This document shows, piece by piece, positions 25,591 to 33,795 of a stretch of 39,529 nt of DNA. Under the pieces are notes generated by a model. That model saw nothing but the letters and a program-made list of their open reading frames with translations. It was not told the origin of the DNA and made no database searches. How positions within the stretch are numbered: position 1 is the stretch's first letter; every line of letters starts with the position of its first letter. This stretch comes from Enterococcus xiangfangensis (GTDB lineage: Bacteria > Bacillota > Bacilli > Lactobacillales > Enterococcaceae), in contig NZ_BJDX01000009.1 of NCBI RefSeq assembly GCF_005405365.1, positions 1-39,529 on the forward strand. Direction: 5' to 3'. The position numbers and the translations under genes are program-made.

Positions 25591-27411
25591 CTACTTATTC
25601 GAAGCATTCGCAAAACAAACAACTTCTTTGGCTAATTCATGGTCATCCTTTGGCAGATGATCCACAAAATCCATCACTTTTTGGATCGAATATCCTTTGA
25701 TATTTCCAACAAAAATTTTGTCATAAACTTTCTCTTCTTTACGCTCTTTGTCTAACAACAATTCTTCATACAATTTTTCCCCCGGCCGAATCCCCGTTTC
25801 AATGATCTCAATCTCGTCTTCTGAGTATCCGCTGAGCCTAATCATATTTTTAGCCAGATCCAGGATTTTCACAGATTCGCCCATATCCAATACAAAGATC
25901 TCACCACCTTTAGCCAATACTCCAGCTTGGATTACCAAACGACTGGCTTCTGGAATCGTCATAAAATAGCGAGTCATCCTAAAATCAGTCACTGTCAGCG
26001 GACCGCCTTGAGCTAATTGTTTCTTGAAGAGTGGGATCACGCTGCCGCGAGAACCTAAGACATTTCCAAAACGCACAGCAGAAAATTTAGTGATGCCGGA
26101 GCCATTCAATCCCGTTACAATCATCTCCGCCATACGCTTAGTAGACCCCATCACATTTGGCGGATTGTTCGCTTTATCAGTAGAGATCATTACAAAATGT
26201 TCAACATGGCTCGCCTTAGACGCGTCAGCAACATTTTTAGTTCCAAACACATTATTTTTTACTGCTTCTCGCGGGTTATACTCCATCATTGGGACGTGTT
26301 TATGTGCCGCGGCATGATAGACCGTATCCGGTTTGTATTTTTCCATGATTTCAAAAATCCGTTTACGGTCTTGGATATCTGCAATGACTGGAATAAATTC
26401 AGTCGATTTATCTTTAAACCGCGTCAACATTTCTCCATGAATTTGATAGATAGAGTTCTCACCGTGTCCCAACATGATCAATCTGGCAGGATTGAACTGT
26501 GTTACTTGGCGACAGATCTCAGAGCCAATCGATCCGCCCGCACCCGTAATCAGAATCGTTTTATCTGTTAGCTTATCTTTGATCGAGTCGACATCCAGTT
26601 TAACTTCTTCTCTTCCTAAAAGGTCGATCACATCGATTTCTGTCAAATGAGAAATATTTACTCGCCCAGAGGCCAAGGCTTCCATTGATGGCATCGTATT
26701 GACCATCACTTTTTTATCTCGTAATAATTCAAAAATATTTTGTAACGCTTTTCGGGTCAAAGAAGGAATCGCAATCGTTACCATGTCGATATTGTATTCA
26801 TCGACTAGTTTAGGAAGATCCGCAATTTTCCCAAGAACTTTTTCGCCCGAGAGGTAGGTTTTTTGTTTATTAGGATCATCATCTACAAAACCGACTACGT
26901 TGATATCTCCTGCGGTTTTTGAACCAAGAAAGCTGTTGATCAGGATTCGACCGCCTTCTCCAGCACCGACAATCAATGTTCGCTTCACGATACTAGGATC
27001 CTTCACTTCTCTATTATGGTATTCAACATACATACGCCATAATAGTCTTACCCCCATTATCAGCAACATGGTTAAAATATATGTAAAAAAGCCAAACCTG
27101 CGGCTTAACCGATCATCTTGAAAAAGTATCAGCCCACCCATCGTAAAAAGTGACGTCAAGGTCAAGGCAAAAAAGATTGCTTTTATTTCCTTCAGATTCA
27201 GATAGCGATTGATTCGAGAAAACACCTTAAAGATTGTTCCAAAAATAAGATACATGATCACCATCGTAATAGTGGCTATTACAAGAAAATCAAGATCATT
27301 ATGTATGAACGGTTTCATAAAAAAGTGAGCAATGATATTAGCAAAAATAATCATTACACTATCTACCACTATCAGGATTTCAATTTTTTCCTTTCTTGTC
27401 AGTTCAAACAT
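25591..27411 (-). CDS. CapD/PglF-type UDP-GlcNAc 4,6-dehydratase, membrane-bound
   Basis: A long-form nucleotide-sugar dehydratase of 606 residues. Four membrane segments occupy about residues 11-125. A first nucleotide-binding fold follows (LIVGAGEGGRILI near 146-158), then the catalytic SDR domain with TGAGGSIGSE at 289-298. The active-site segment TDKANNPPNVMGSTKR has Met421 and Lys425, the M-x3-K form found in PglF, WbpM and EpsC rather than Y-x3-K. It makes UDP-4-keto-6-deoxy-GlcNAc, the first step to diNAcBac. GGGGGAAG precedes ATG 27411. A 53-codon small ORF ends eight bases inside it. No upstream gene overlaps otherwise. Confidence 0.93.
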   Translation of the reverse strand: MFELTRKEKIEILIVVDSVMIIFANIIAHFFMKPFIHNDLDFLVIATITMVIMYLIFGTIFKVFSRINRYLNLKEIKAIFFALTLTSLFTMGGLILFQDDRLSRRFGFFTYILTMLLIMGVRLLWRMYVEYHNREVKDPSIVKRTLIVGAGEGGRILINSFLGSKTAGDINVVGFVDDDPNKQKTYLSGEKVLGKIADLPKLVDEYNIDMVTIAIPSLTRKALQNIFELLRDKKVMVNTMPSMEALASGRVNISHLTEIDVIDLLGREEVKLDVDSIKDKLTDKTILITGAGGSIGSEICRQVTQFNPARLIMLGHGENSIYQIHGEMLTRFKDKSTEFIPVIADIQDRKRIFEIMEKYKPDTVYHAAAHKHVPMMEYNPREAVKNNVFGTKNVADASKASHVEHFVMISTDKANNPPNVMGSTKRMAEMIVTGLNGSGITKFSAVRFGNVLGSRGSVIPLFKKQLAQGGPLTVTDFRMTRYFMTIPEASRLVIQAGVLAKGGEIFVLDMGESVKILDLAKNMIRLSGYSEDEIEIIETGIRPGEKLYEELLLDKERKEEKVYDKIFVGNIKGYSIQKVMDFVDHLPKDDHELAKEVVCFANASNK

Positions 27412-27565
27412 AATGCTTCCCCCTAGAACAATCGAAACTTTTTCTATTTAATACTTTAAGGTTTGAATCCCTCATCAAGTTCTTATTCACCAGCTCATTT
27501 TCCAGCCGTTGTACCTGTATCCCTTCTTCGGTACCGAAATTGCTAATAACTTGTTTCACTTTCAT
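27404..27565 (-). CDS. Small ORF of 53 codons overlapping the dehydratase start
   Basis: I do not recognise this peptide. It starts at ATG 27565 with AAGGAG ten bases upstream, the best ribosome binding site in the 248-base gap. It is preceded in frame by a TAG directly before the ATG, and runs to TGA 27404, eight bases inside the dehydratase gene. The product starts MKVKQVISNFGTEEGIQVQ, is charged and hydrophilic, and has one cysteine near the end and no membrane segment. It could be a small protein, a leader whose translation opens the dehydratase start site, or a remnant of a lost gene. Confidence 0.5.
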   Translation of the reverse strand: MKVKQVISNFGTEEGIQVQRLENELVNKNLMRDSNLKVLNRKSFDCSRGKHYV

Positions 27566-27659
27566 CTATCGGTCACTCCTTCAATTCTAATCACTGTACT
27601 GCCTCTTTCATGTGAATTGCCAGCTCTTAGCCTACATCAGACAATTCCAATTGAAAATT

Positions 27660-29075
27660 TTATTTAAGAAAGATCTCTTCGTATACTTTTCTAAGATCAG
27701 CTTTATTTACTAATACAAAGATAAGAATCAAAGCAACGATTACTCCTAACTTATATAATTCAGAAACAGCGATAAGATTCATTACGATAAATGTTGCTAC
27801 CAATAAAATTTCTAACAAGATACCGCGTTTAACATTTCTTGTCATTTTTACACTTAGAAAACGGCTCAAGAAAAATTCATTGAAGTACATTCTGAATCCT
27901 AGCGATACCACGATAAAAATCAGCATGATTTTTAGAGAATCAAATACATAAATTGAGATTACTACCAAAAATAATGAAAATAAGACAGATATAATATTGC
28001 TGAGCATGATGAATTTTTCTTTTCTTAATGCTTTTAAATAGGTCAGCAACAGGATCGAATTCTTTCCCTCAAAGATGATTATCGGAAAAAGAATCCCCAT
28101 AAATTGAATACTGTTCTCGTATTGCGGCAGCCAGAGAGCAATGATCATTACTAACGGATAGTAAAGAATAAGTGTGAGTGAAGAAAATACTGAAATAGCA
28201 TTACTAATATAGAAAAAGATACTCCGCATTTTTTCTATTCCGATTCTTTTTAAAAATGGAAAAACTACGATGCTGGCAGAGTTCATAAAAATCAGAACAA
28301 GGTTAGAAATACTCAAAGTCAATGAGACTTCACTAAAAACTTTTATCCCCCAATGAGATTCAATGGCAAATCTATTTTGACCAAGCATTAACTGAGAAGC
28401 GATGTTGGCTACTAACAATTTAAATCCTATATTGATACTTGTTCGTATCGAAGGTGCAAATTCTCTTAAACCAAGTATCCGAACTTTGAAAATATCTCTC
28501 ATGTTATACATTGAAAGCATTAACGCTAGTAATTGGGAGAGAAGCTCACAAAGTATCAGCAGGATAAAATCCGTTTTGTGAGTGATCACTAATCCAATGA
28601 TTGAAAGCAAGAAAAACAATCTGCCCAAAATGACCGAAGCTGAATATTCTTTCATCCTTCCGGTTCCTTGTAATATGTAATACAAGATTCCTCTTGGTGT
28701 AGTTACGACAGTGATCACTATCGAAACGATCAAAATCAGATTCTTTAAATCAAAAGATCTGTAAAGTATTAAAAATACCGCCACTATAGCAGAGATCAGC
28801 GCACTATAAATCAAGCTGTAAATAAAATGTTATTTGATTTCTCTTTTGTCGATATCGTCATACTGCAGCCCGCCGTATTTTAAAAATATCCCATCTGCCC
28901 ACCCTAATTGCAGCAGACCTGAATAAGAAAAATACAATAAATACAACTGATATAGTCCAAACTCCTCAACAGCCATAAATTTAGGTAAAATAAATATGCT
29001 TAATGCTGAGGTCAGTAGGACAACAATATTACTAATAAATGAGAAGGATAAATTCTTCATAAAAGCTTTTTTCAT
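27660..29075 (-). pseudogene. Wzx-type flippase (MOP superfamily) interrupted by an in-frame stop
   Basis: One reading frame of 471 codons, the normal size of an O-antigen/teichoic-type flippase, is broken by TAA at 28830-28832 after residue 81 (DIDKREIK). Translation in the same frame then continues HFIYSLIYSALISAIVAVF. The N-terminal piece has the usual MKNLSFSFISNIVVLLTSALSIFILPKF with two membrane segments. The remaining ten or so segments are intact to the end. A single CAA-to-TAA change would explain it. The downstream piece has only a TTG (28814) as possible restart, without a good ribosome binding site. A Wzx flips lipid-linked repeats across the membrane, so this break should block export unless another flippase or readthrough compensates. 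Confidence 0.88.
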
Positions 29076-29240
29076 ACTAAGCTCCGTTCTGGATAGTCCC
29101 CGCTTTTGCCACGATCAATACTTAAAAATCATGAGCAGAATACTTATTTTGAAAATAGGATCAAAAAAATCATAGATTTACTCTTTGATTGAGAAAGACT
29201 TTTTGCAAAGACTTTCCGGCATTTTGTGCTGTCAACCTAA

Positions 29241-30341
29241 TCAACTAAGCTCGTTTCTATTCAATCCAGCAATAACATGCTCAAATTTTTTGTAAGAATA
29301 TTCGATATTGAATTTTTTTACGACGGCTAAGCCATTGTCGGTTAATTTGTAGCGTAGCGCAGGATCATCAATCAGCGCTTCTACTTTGTTTACTAAGTCT
29401 GTCACATCATCAATAGCCGCAACTAAAGCCGTCTCATTATTGATTGCAAAATCACCGACTCCGCCAGAATCCGTTGTAACCAAAGCTGCACCACATGCCA
29501 TAGCTTCAGTAGCGGTCAACCCCCAACCTTCAGATCTGGATGTCATTAAGTAGATCATAGATTTATTGTAGATTTTCTCACGCAAGTCATCGACATTAGG
29601 ATTTTCAAAATAAGTAATCTCTTCTCTGAGTTCATTAGGCCGTGCAGCAACACCAAAAACAAGAACTTCTATTTCTGGATAATCATCCATTAACTTATTG
29701 ATAACTTGAAGCCCAATGTCAGAACCCTTCCAAGGAACTTTGTGGTACAACATCGAAATGACTAACTTTCTTTCCTTTATCGGATTGCTGACATAAAACT
29801 CATTGCTGTTGATAAAATTAGGAACTACCTGACTAGCCACATTCTGATCCAGTAGTTGTTTTTGCAACCATTTGGAAACGACTATTTTTTCCATATTTGA
29901 TTTCCAAGTATCGATCAGCCGTGCATCATCAATTTCCCAATTTTCCATTCCTTGGACAAAGTATATTTTTTTCCCTTTATTAATCGAAAAATCCTTGATC
30001 AGTTCAGCTGTCTGCCAAGCTGTTGCTATTAGAATATCTCCTTCAGGAAAGTTTTTTTCTATCACTTCTCTTAAATTTATTACTTTGATCCGATCATCTA
30101 ACGGAAACCAAGAAACTGTATTTGGTGCATAGACTCGTAACCAATTCAAACTTTTTTTGATCATCAACTTCATTCTATTTACAGAGGTGTTTTGTTTAGG
30201 ATCATTGGGCATTCCTAAAGCGTGAACTAATGAAACTTCGTAGCCATCTCGTGCTAAAAGATTGGCATATTGATATAAAATCTTGTACCCCCCACTGGGA
30301 ACTTTCCTATAAGCGGGGAAAAAGATCGTTATTTTTTTCAT
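29241..30341 (-). CDS. Glycosyltransferase family 4
   Basis: A 366-residue GT-B enzyme. The N-terminal segment KITIFFPAYRKVPSGGYKILYQYAN is like GT4 proteins that recognise rhamnan or EPS acceptors. The C-terminal donor site is YLMTSRSEGWGLTATEAMACG, with E-x7-E spacing. A WKGSD segment (VPWKGSDIGLQVI) near residue 200 is common in GT4 enzymes. The start overlaps the polymerase gene by 35 bases, so the two are cotranscribed. It is one of three GT4s plus one GT2 in the locus. Donor and acceptor are unknown. Confidence 0.83.
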   Translation of the reverse strand: MKKITIFFPAYRKVPSGGYKILYQYANLLARDGYEVSLVHALGMPNDPKQNTSVNRMKLMIKKSLNWLRVYAPNTVSWFPLDDRIKVINLREVIEKNFPEGDILIATAWQTAELIKDFSINKGKKIYFVQGMENWEIDDARLIDTWKSNMEKIVVSKWLQKQLLDQNVASQVVPNFINSNEFYVSNPIKERKLVISMLYHKVPWKGSDIGLQVINKLMDDYPEIEVLVFGVAARPNELREEITYFENPNVDDLREKIYNKSMIYLMTSRSEGWGLTATEAMACGAALVTTDSGGVGDFAINNETALVAAIDDVTDLVNKVEALIDDPALRYKLTDNGLAVVKKFNIEYSYKKFEHVIAGLNRNELS

Positions 30342-31536
30342 TAGATTCTACCTCCATATTTTTAATTAATTTAGTTAATCCATAGCCAGAAAAAACAATT
30401 ATCAGACCTAATTTGGAATTGAAATTAGGTTCAAAGAAACCATGAACTAGAAAAAGAATCAACCCTTCAAAATACCCAACTGGAAATCGTTTGATCTCTA
30501 CATCCAACTCTGCCCTATCATTCATATTTCTTGCTGTATTATACGCAGTCCATACTAGATAAAAAACTACACCGATGATCAGCAACGTAGAAAGAAATCC
30601 TCCATCTGCTAAAAATTGCAGCGGCCAATTATGAGCCATCAGAAAAACTTGATCGTCTTCTACATTCAAATAGCCATTTCCTAAAATGGGATGACTGATA
30701 AATTTCTCCCAATATACTTCAAACACCTGTACTCGTGACAATAAATTGCCTTGTTCACTTAGGTCATCGAATCTTCCATAACTGAATTGCTCTAAAATAA
30801 AATCTTTGATGCTCCACGATACTAATCCAATTAATACGCTAACTGTTAATAAAGATTGGATCTTTCTTGGAACTGAGATGTGTCTTGAAAAAAGAACTAA
30901 AATGATTTTAATAAGTATATATCCTATAGCAATCAGCAACGCACTTCTTGAAGCTGTATACACCAGCCCAACCATAGCCAACGTAAAAATAGCAAAATAG
31001 CGAATCCTTTTTTTTTCCAAAAAATAATTAAACCCTAATGGGATCAAAAACAGGAAAAAAGTTGCAAGGAAATTACTACCACCGATACTAAGTTGGATCT
31101 TGTTGCCAACTAAAAAACGCCCTCCATTCACAAACAATGTATTCGCGATTACTTGCAGCGCTAATAGGATTATGCCTAAATAAAAAGACCGAACAAGTAA
31201 AAGAATCTCTTTTTTATTTTGGGTCGCTCTCGCCACTAAAGCTAATGCAACGAAACCTGTCACATACCATTGAAATCCAATTACGAATCTTGAAACTGAG
31301 ATCGAATTTATCAATGAGAAAAAAGAAAAGTAAATATACAAACCGTACAAAAGCAGGACTCGATCAATTTTTATTCTCGCATTGAATTTAATTCTAAATG
31401 CGACAGAAAGATAGAGGAAGATTTCTCCAATAGGAATTACTAACCCAAAACCTGCAATACTTATTATAATTGGCGGAAAAAAAAGGGTAATTAAAGATAG
31501 GCTCAGTAAAATCACGGATATTTTTTTCTTTTCCAC
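30307..31536 (-). CDS. O-antigen ligase/polymerase-like protein (Wzy candidate)
   Basis: A polytopic membrane protein of 409 residues with about eleven to twelve hydrophobic segments. The segment HPILGNGYLNVEDDQVFLMAHNWPLQFLADGG lies in the large periplasmic-type loop and holds the HN-containing motif typical of the Wzy/WaaL/RfaL superfamily. In a Gram-positive Wzx/Wzy locus the best role is the polymerase joining repeat units on the outer membrane face. The start is GTG 31536, with GAGGAGG about nine bases before it. Sequence conservation in this family is low, so the call rests on topology plus context. Confidence 0.82.
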   Translation of the reverse strand: MEKKKISVILLSLSLITLFFPPIIISIAGFGLVIPIGEIFLYLSVAFRIKFNARIKIDRVLLLYGLYIYFSFFSLINSISVSRFVIGFQWYVTGFVALALVARATQNKKEILLLVRSFYLGIILLALQVIANTLFVNGGRFLVGNKIQLSIGGSNFLATFFLFLIPLGFNYFLEKKRIRYFAIFTLAMVGLVYTASRSALLIAIGYILIKIILVLFSRHISVPRKIQSLLTVSVLIGLVSWSIKDFILEQFSYGRFDDLSEQGNLLSRVQVFEVYWEKFISHPILGNGYLNVEDDQVFLMAHNWPLQFLADGGFLSTLLIIGVVFYLVWTAYNTARNMNDRAELDVEIKRFPVGYFEGLILFLVHGFFEPNFNSKLGLIIVFSGYGLTKLIKNMEVESNEKNNDLFPRL

Positions 31537-31719
31537 GCAGAGCTACCTCCTCTAGTAATAATGATTCCTTGTTTTCCACCACTTGTTAGCGATATTTTCA
31601 ACATCTGTAACTAACGGATCTAAGCTAGATCTATGATATTGGCCTTCTTCAACTCATTTTGACTCTTACTTGAAACTTACTATTTTAAATCGAAGACCTT
31701 TTTTAAAACTTTTATACCT

Positions 31720-32427
31720 TTATTTATTGCTGTAATAATAGTCTTGATCCTTTGTCTTTTGAACCCCGTTATAAACGACTCCAAGTACGCGGGCTTGAAC
31801 CATCGCTAATAATTCTTTCGCTTTGGCTAAAGATTCCTTACTCGTGACATTCTCCCGGACTACTAAAATCGTGCCATCTGCTTGTGATGCCATCAACTGG
31901 GCATCAGTTACCGCAACGATTGGAGGCATATCGAAAATAATAGCATCATAATGACTGCGAGCTTCCTCAATTACTTGATTCATACGAGCCGATCCCAATA
32001 ACTCTGACGGATTTGGCGGCTTGGGTCCACTAGTTAAGATAGTTAAATCCTCGATACCTGATGGTTGAACAGATTCCAAAACACTGTGCTTAGTAGTCAG
32101 CACCACACTTAATCCGTTAGAATTCAGTAAACTAAAGCTTTCGTGCACAGTTGGTTTACGCATATCGGCATCGATTAACAGTACTTTTTGCCCAGAATCA
32201 GCGAGAACTACAGCTAAATTGGCAGCCGTGGTCGACTTGCCTTCTGACGGTCCAGAAGACGTGACAACGATTGTTTGGATCTGTTGGTCGGCAGATAAAG
32301 CAAATTGGATATTTGTTCGAATCGTCCGATATTGTTCTGAGATTTGTGATGACTTGTCAGCAACTGAGATCAAACTGACCGCTGAACTGTTTTCCAAGGT
32401 ATGTCTGCGATGTGATTTTTTCTTCAT
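31720..32427 (-). CDS. Capsular/EPS tyrosine kinase (CpsD/EpsB family)
   Basis: A cytoplasmic BY-kinase of 235 residues that works with the chain-length protein to control polymer length and output. Walker A is SSGPSEGKST at 57-66, Walker A' is LLIDADMRKP at 83-92 and the Walker B-type segment is AIIFDMPP. The C-terminal tail ends DQDYYYSNK, a tyrosine cluster expected to be autophosphorylated. The start is ATG 32427 behind AGGAGG. The open frame to 32490 overlaps the upstream gene and lacks a site. No PHP-type phosphatase (CpsB/EpsC class) follows, unlike most wzd-wze loci. Confidence 0.93.
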   Translation of the reverse strand: MKKKSHRRHTLENSSAVSLISVADKSSQISEQYRTIRTNIQFALSADQQIQTIVVTSSGPSEGKSTTAANLAVVLADSGQKVLLIDADMRKPTVHESFSLLNSNGLSVVLTTKHSVLESVQPSGIEDLTILTSGPKPPNPSELLGSARMNQVIEEARSHYDAIIFDMPPIVAVTDAQLMASQADGTILVVRENVTSKESLAKAKELLAMVQARVLGVVYNGVQKTKDQDYYYSNK

Positions 32428-32437
32428 GACGATCCTC

Positions 32438-33229
32438 CTAGACACGCGGCCGTTTACGACGGGAAAAATTTTCATTACTACTATTCTCATCTGGTTGGCT
32501 CAACGCTTTATTTTTTGGCATTTCAGGTTTGATTGAATTTTTTAGTTCCTTGGTGCTCATTTCAGAAACAGTACCCAAAATGATAAAATCTAAATCCTCC
32601 GTTATGAACTGACTATTTTTGACAGTACGATCCAAAAATTCTAGTAAAAATGCTAGACCCACACCTACCATCATCCCCACCACCAATCCAATAGCTAAAT
32701 TCAATTTATTATTCGGTGAGATTTGCGTCGTGTTAGCCCGAGCATTGGATGTAATAGATATCTTATCTACATCTAAAACATCCTTCGCGCTCTCTTGAAA
32801 GACTCGGGCAGTCATATTCGCTATGTGCTTGGCATCGATTGCATTCGTACCAGTAGCAACGATGGAAAACATTTGTGAATTTTCCGATTGAATAACCTGA
32901 ACAGATGATTTTAATCCATTAACTGATTTATCCAAATCATATTCAGCTTTCAGATGATCTTTCACCGTATTCATGACCAAATCACCTTTGATCATATCCT
33001 TATAAGTATTAATCATCAGCAAATTTGTATTAACATCACCTGTCCCCGCAGCATTATCTGTCCGAGGCATCTTCACAATCAACTGTGCTTGGGAACTAAA
33101 CTTTGGTGTAATCAAGAAAAAAGTCACCGAACCTGCTAGTGCCAATCCTACGAAGATACAGATAAAAATCAAAACCATCCGTTCCCGCAAAATCCTTACA
33201 ATATTTTTGATACTAATAGTTTCTTCCAT
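32438..33229 (-). CDS. Wzz-type chain-length/kinase-activator protein (CpsC/EpsA family)
   Basis: The first gene of the polysaccharide operon. This 263-residue protein has a short cytoplasmic N-terminus and a first membrane segment at about 17-40. An extracellular loop carries the family region SSQAQLIVKMPR, and a second membrane segment lies at about 178-200. A cytoplasmic C-terminal tail is rich in charged residues and would activate the kinase encoded ten bases downstream. It has no PCP-domain extension, as in the Gram-positive form. The ribosome binding site is only moderate. Confidence 0.92.
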   Translation of the reverse strand: MEETISIKNIVRILRERMVLIFICIFVGLALAGSVTFFLITPKFSSQAQLIVKMPRTDNAAGTGDVNTNLLMINTYKDMIKGDLVMNTVKDHLKAEYDLDKSVNGLKSSVQVIQSENSQMFSIVATGTNAIDAKHIANMTARVFQESAKDVLDVDKISITSNARANTTQISPNNKLNLAIGLVVGMMVGVGLAFLLEFLDRTVKNSQFITEDLDFIILGTVSEMSTKELKNSIKPEMPKNKALSQPDENSSNENFSRRKRPRV

Positions 33230-33750
33230 CGATTATTTTCTCGCTTTCTGTTAGTTGATCTTAGATATGAGCCGATTGACCAGTAAAACCTTGGAATATC
33301 TTCGTTTGTATTTCAACTAATACATCCATAACTCAAAATATTCCTTATTAAAGAGACCTTTACTCGATCCAAAATTCTCTCACTTCAATTTAATTATCCT
33401 TTACAATCAATTATCCTGAAATCTCTGCTATTCGCATTATTTCATCTGCTGTTTATAACCACATTTTGGATAAATACCTCTACACCTTCGAATTTTCTGC
33501 ATATTTAGACAATTTGAACCCATTATACTCGAAAATATTGAGAATAAAAAGATAAAAGAAATGCCCTATCCCCCTTTCATTCTTCTATTAAAAAAAGCCG
33601 AATATATCACCTTTTCCTCATTTATTTTTTTTGATTTTTGAGTATATCATTAGAGAGAACAACCTTTCACTTACTAATGCTAATGACTGATTTTTTTTTG
33701 CAAAGTCTAGTCAAAACCTGGACCAATAATTTGAATTATTTTTAAGCAAA
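33230..33750. other. Upstream region of the polysaccharide operon
   Basis: About 520 AT-rich bases without a gene precede the operon. A perfect minus-strand TATAAT (33527-33522) lies about 290 bases before the first start, but its -35 (TTTTTA) is poor, so the promoter is tentative. It would imply a long leader. No strong repeat was seen. Confidence 0.4.
33522..33550 (-). promoter_or_regulatory. Tentative promoter of the polysaccharide operon
   Basis: A perfect TATAAT lies at 33527-33522 on the minus strand, with only a weak -35 region 17 bases upstream. It implies a leader of nearly 290 bases before the Wzz-type gene. Confidence 0.3.
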
Positions 33751-33784
33751 ATAAAAAACGCGCTAATACACATTAGCGCGTTTT
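33751..33784. terminator. Bidirectional terminator after the L,D-transpeptidase
   Basis: AAAACGCGCTAAT (33755-33767) pairs with ATTAGCGCGTTTT (33772-33784). Six Ts follow on the minus strand, and four on the plus strand. Confidence 0.88.
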
Positions 33785-33795
33785 CTCTACTTTAT

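Noticed and set aside
31394..31582. Minus-strand frame of 62 codons before the polymerase
   Set aside because: It overlaps the strong start of the polymerase gene in another frame and would be read through its ribosome binding site; no separate start signal exists.
17732..33229. Sialic or legionaminic acid capsule locus
   Set aside because: The NeuD-like acetyltransferase and LegC-like aminotransferase could suggest it, but there is no synthase (NeuB/LegI), CMP-transferase (NeuA) or epimerase/hydrolase (NeuC/LegG) gene in the locus.
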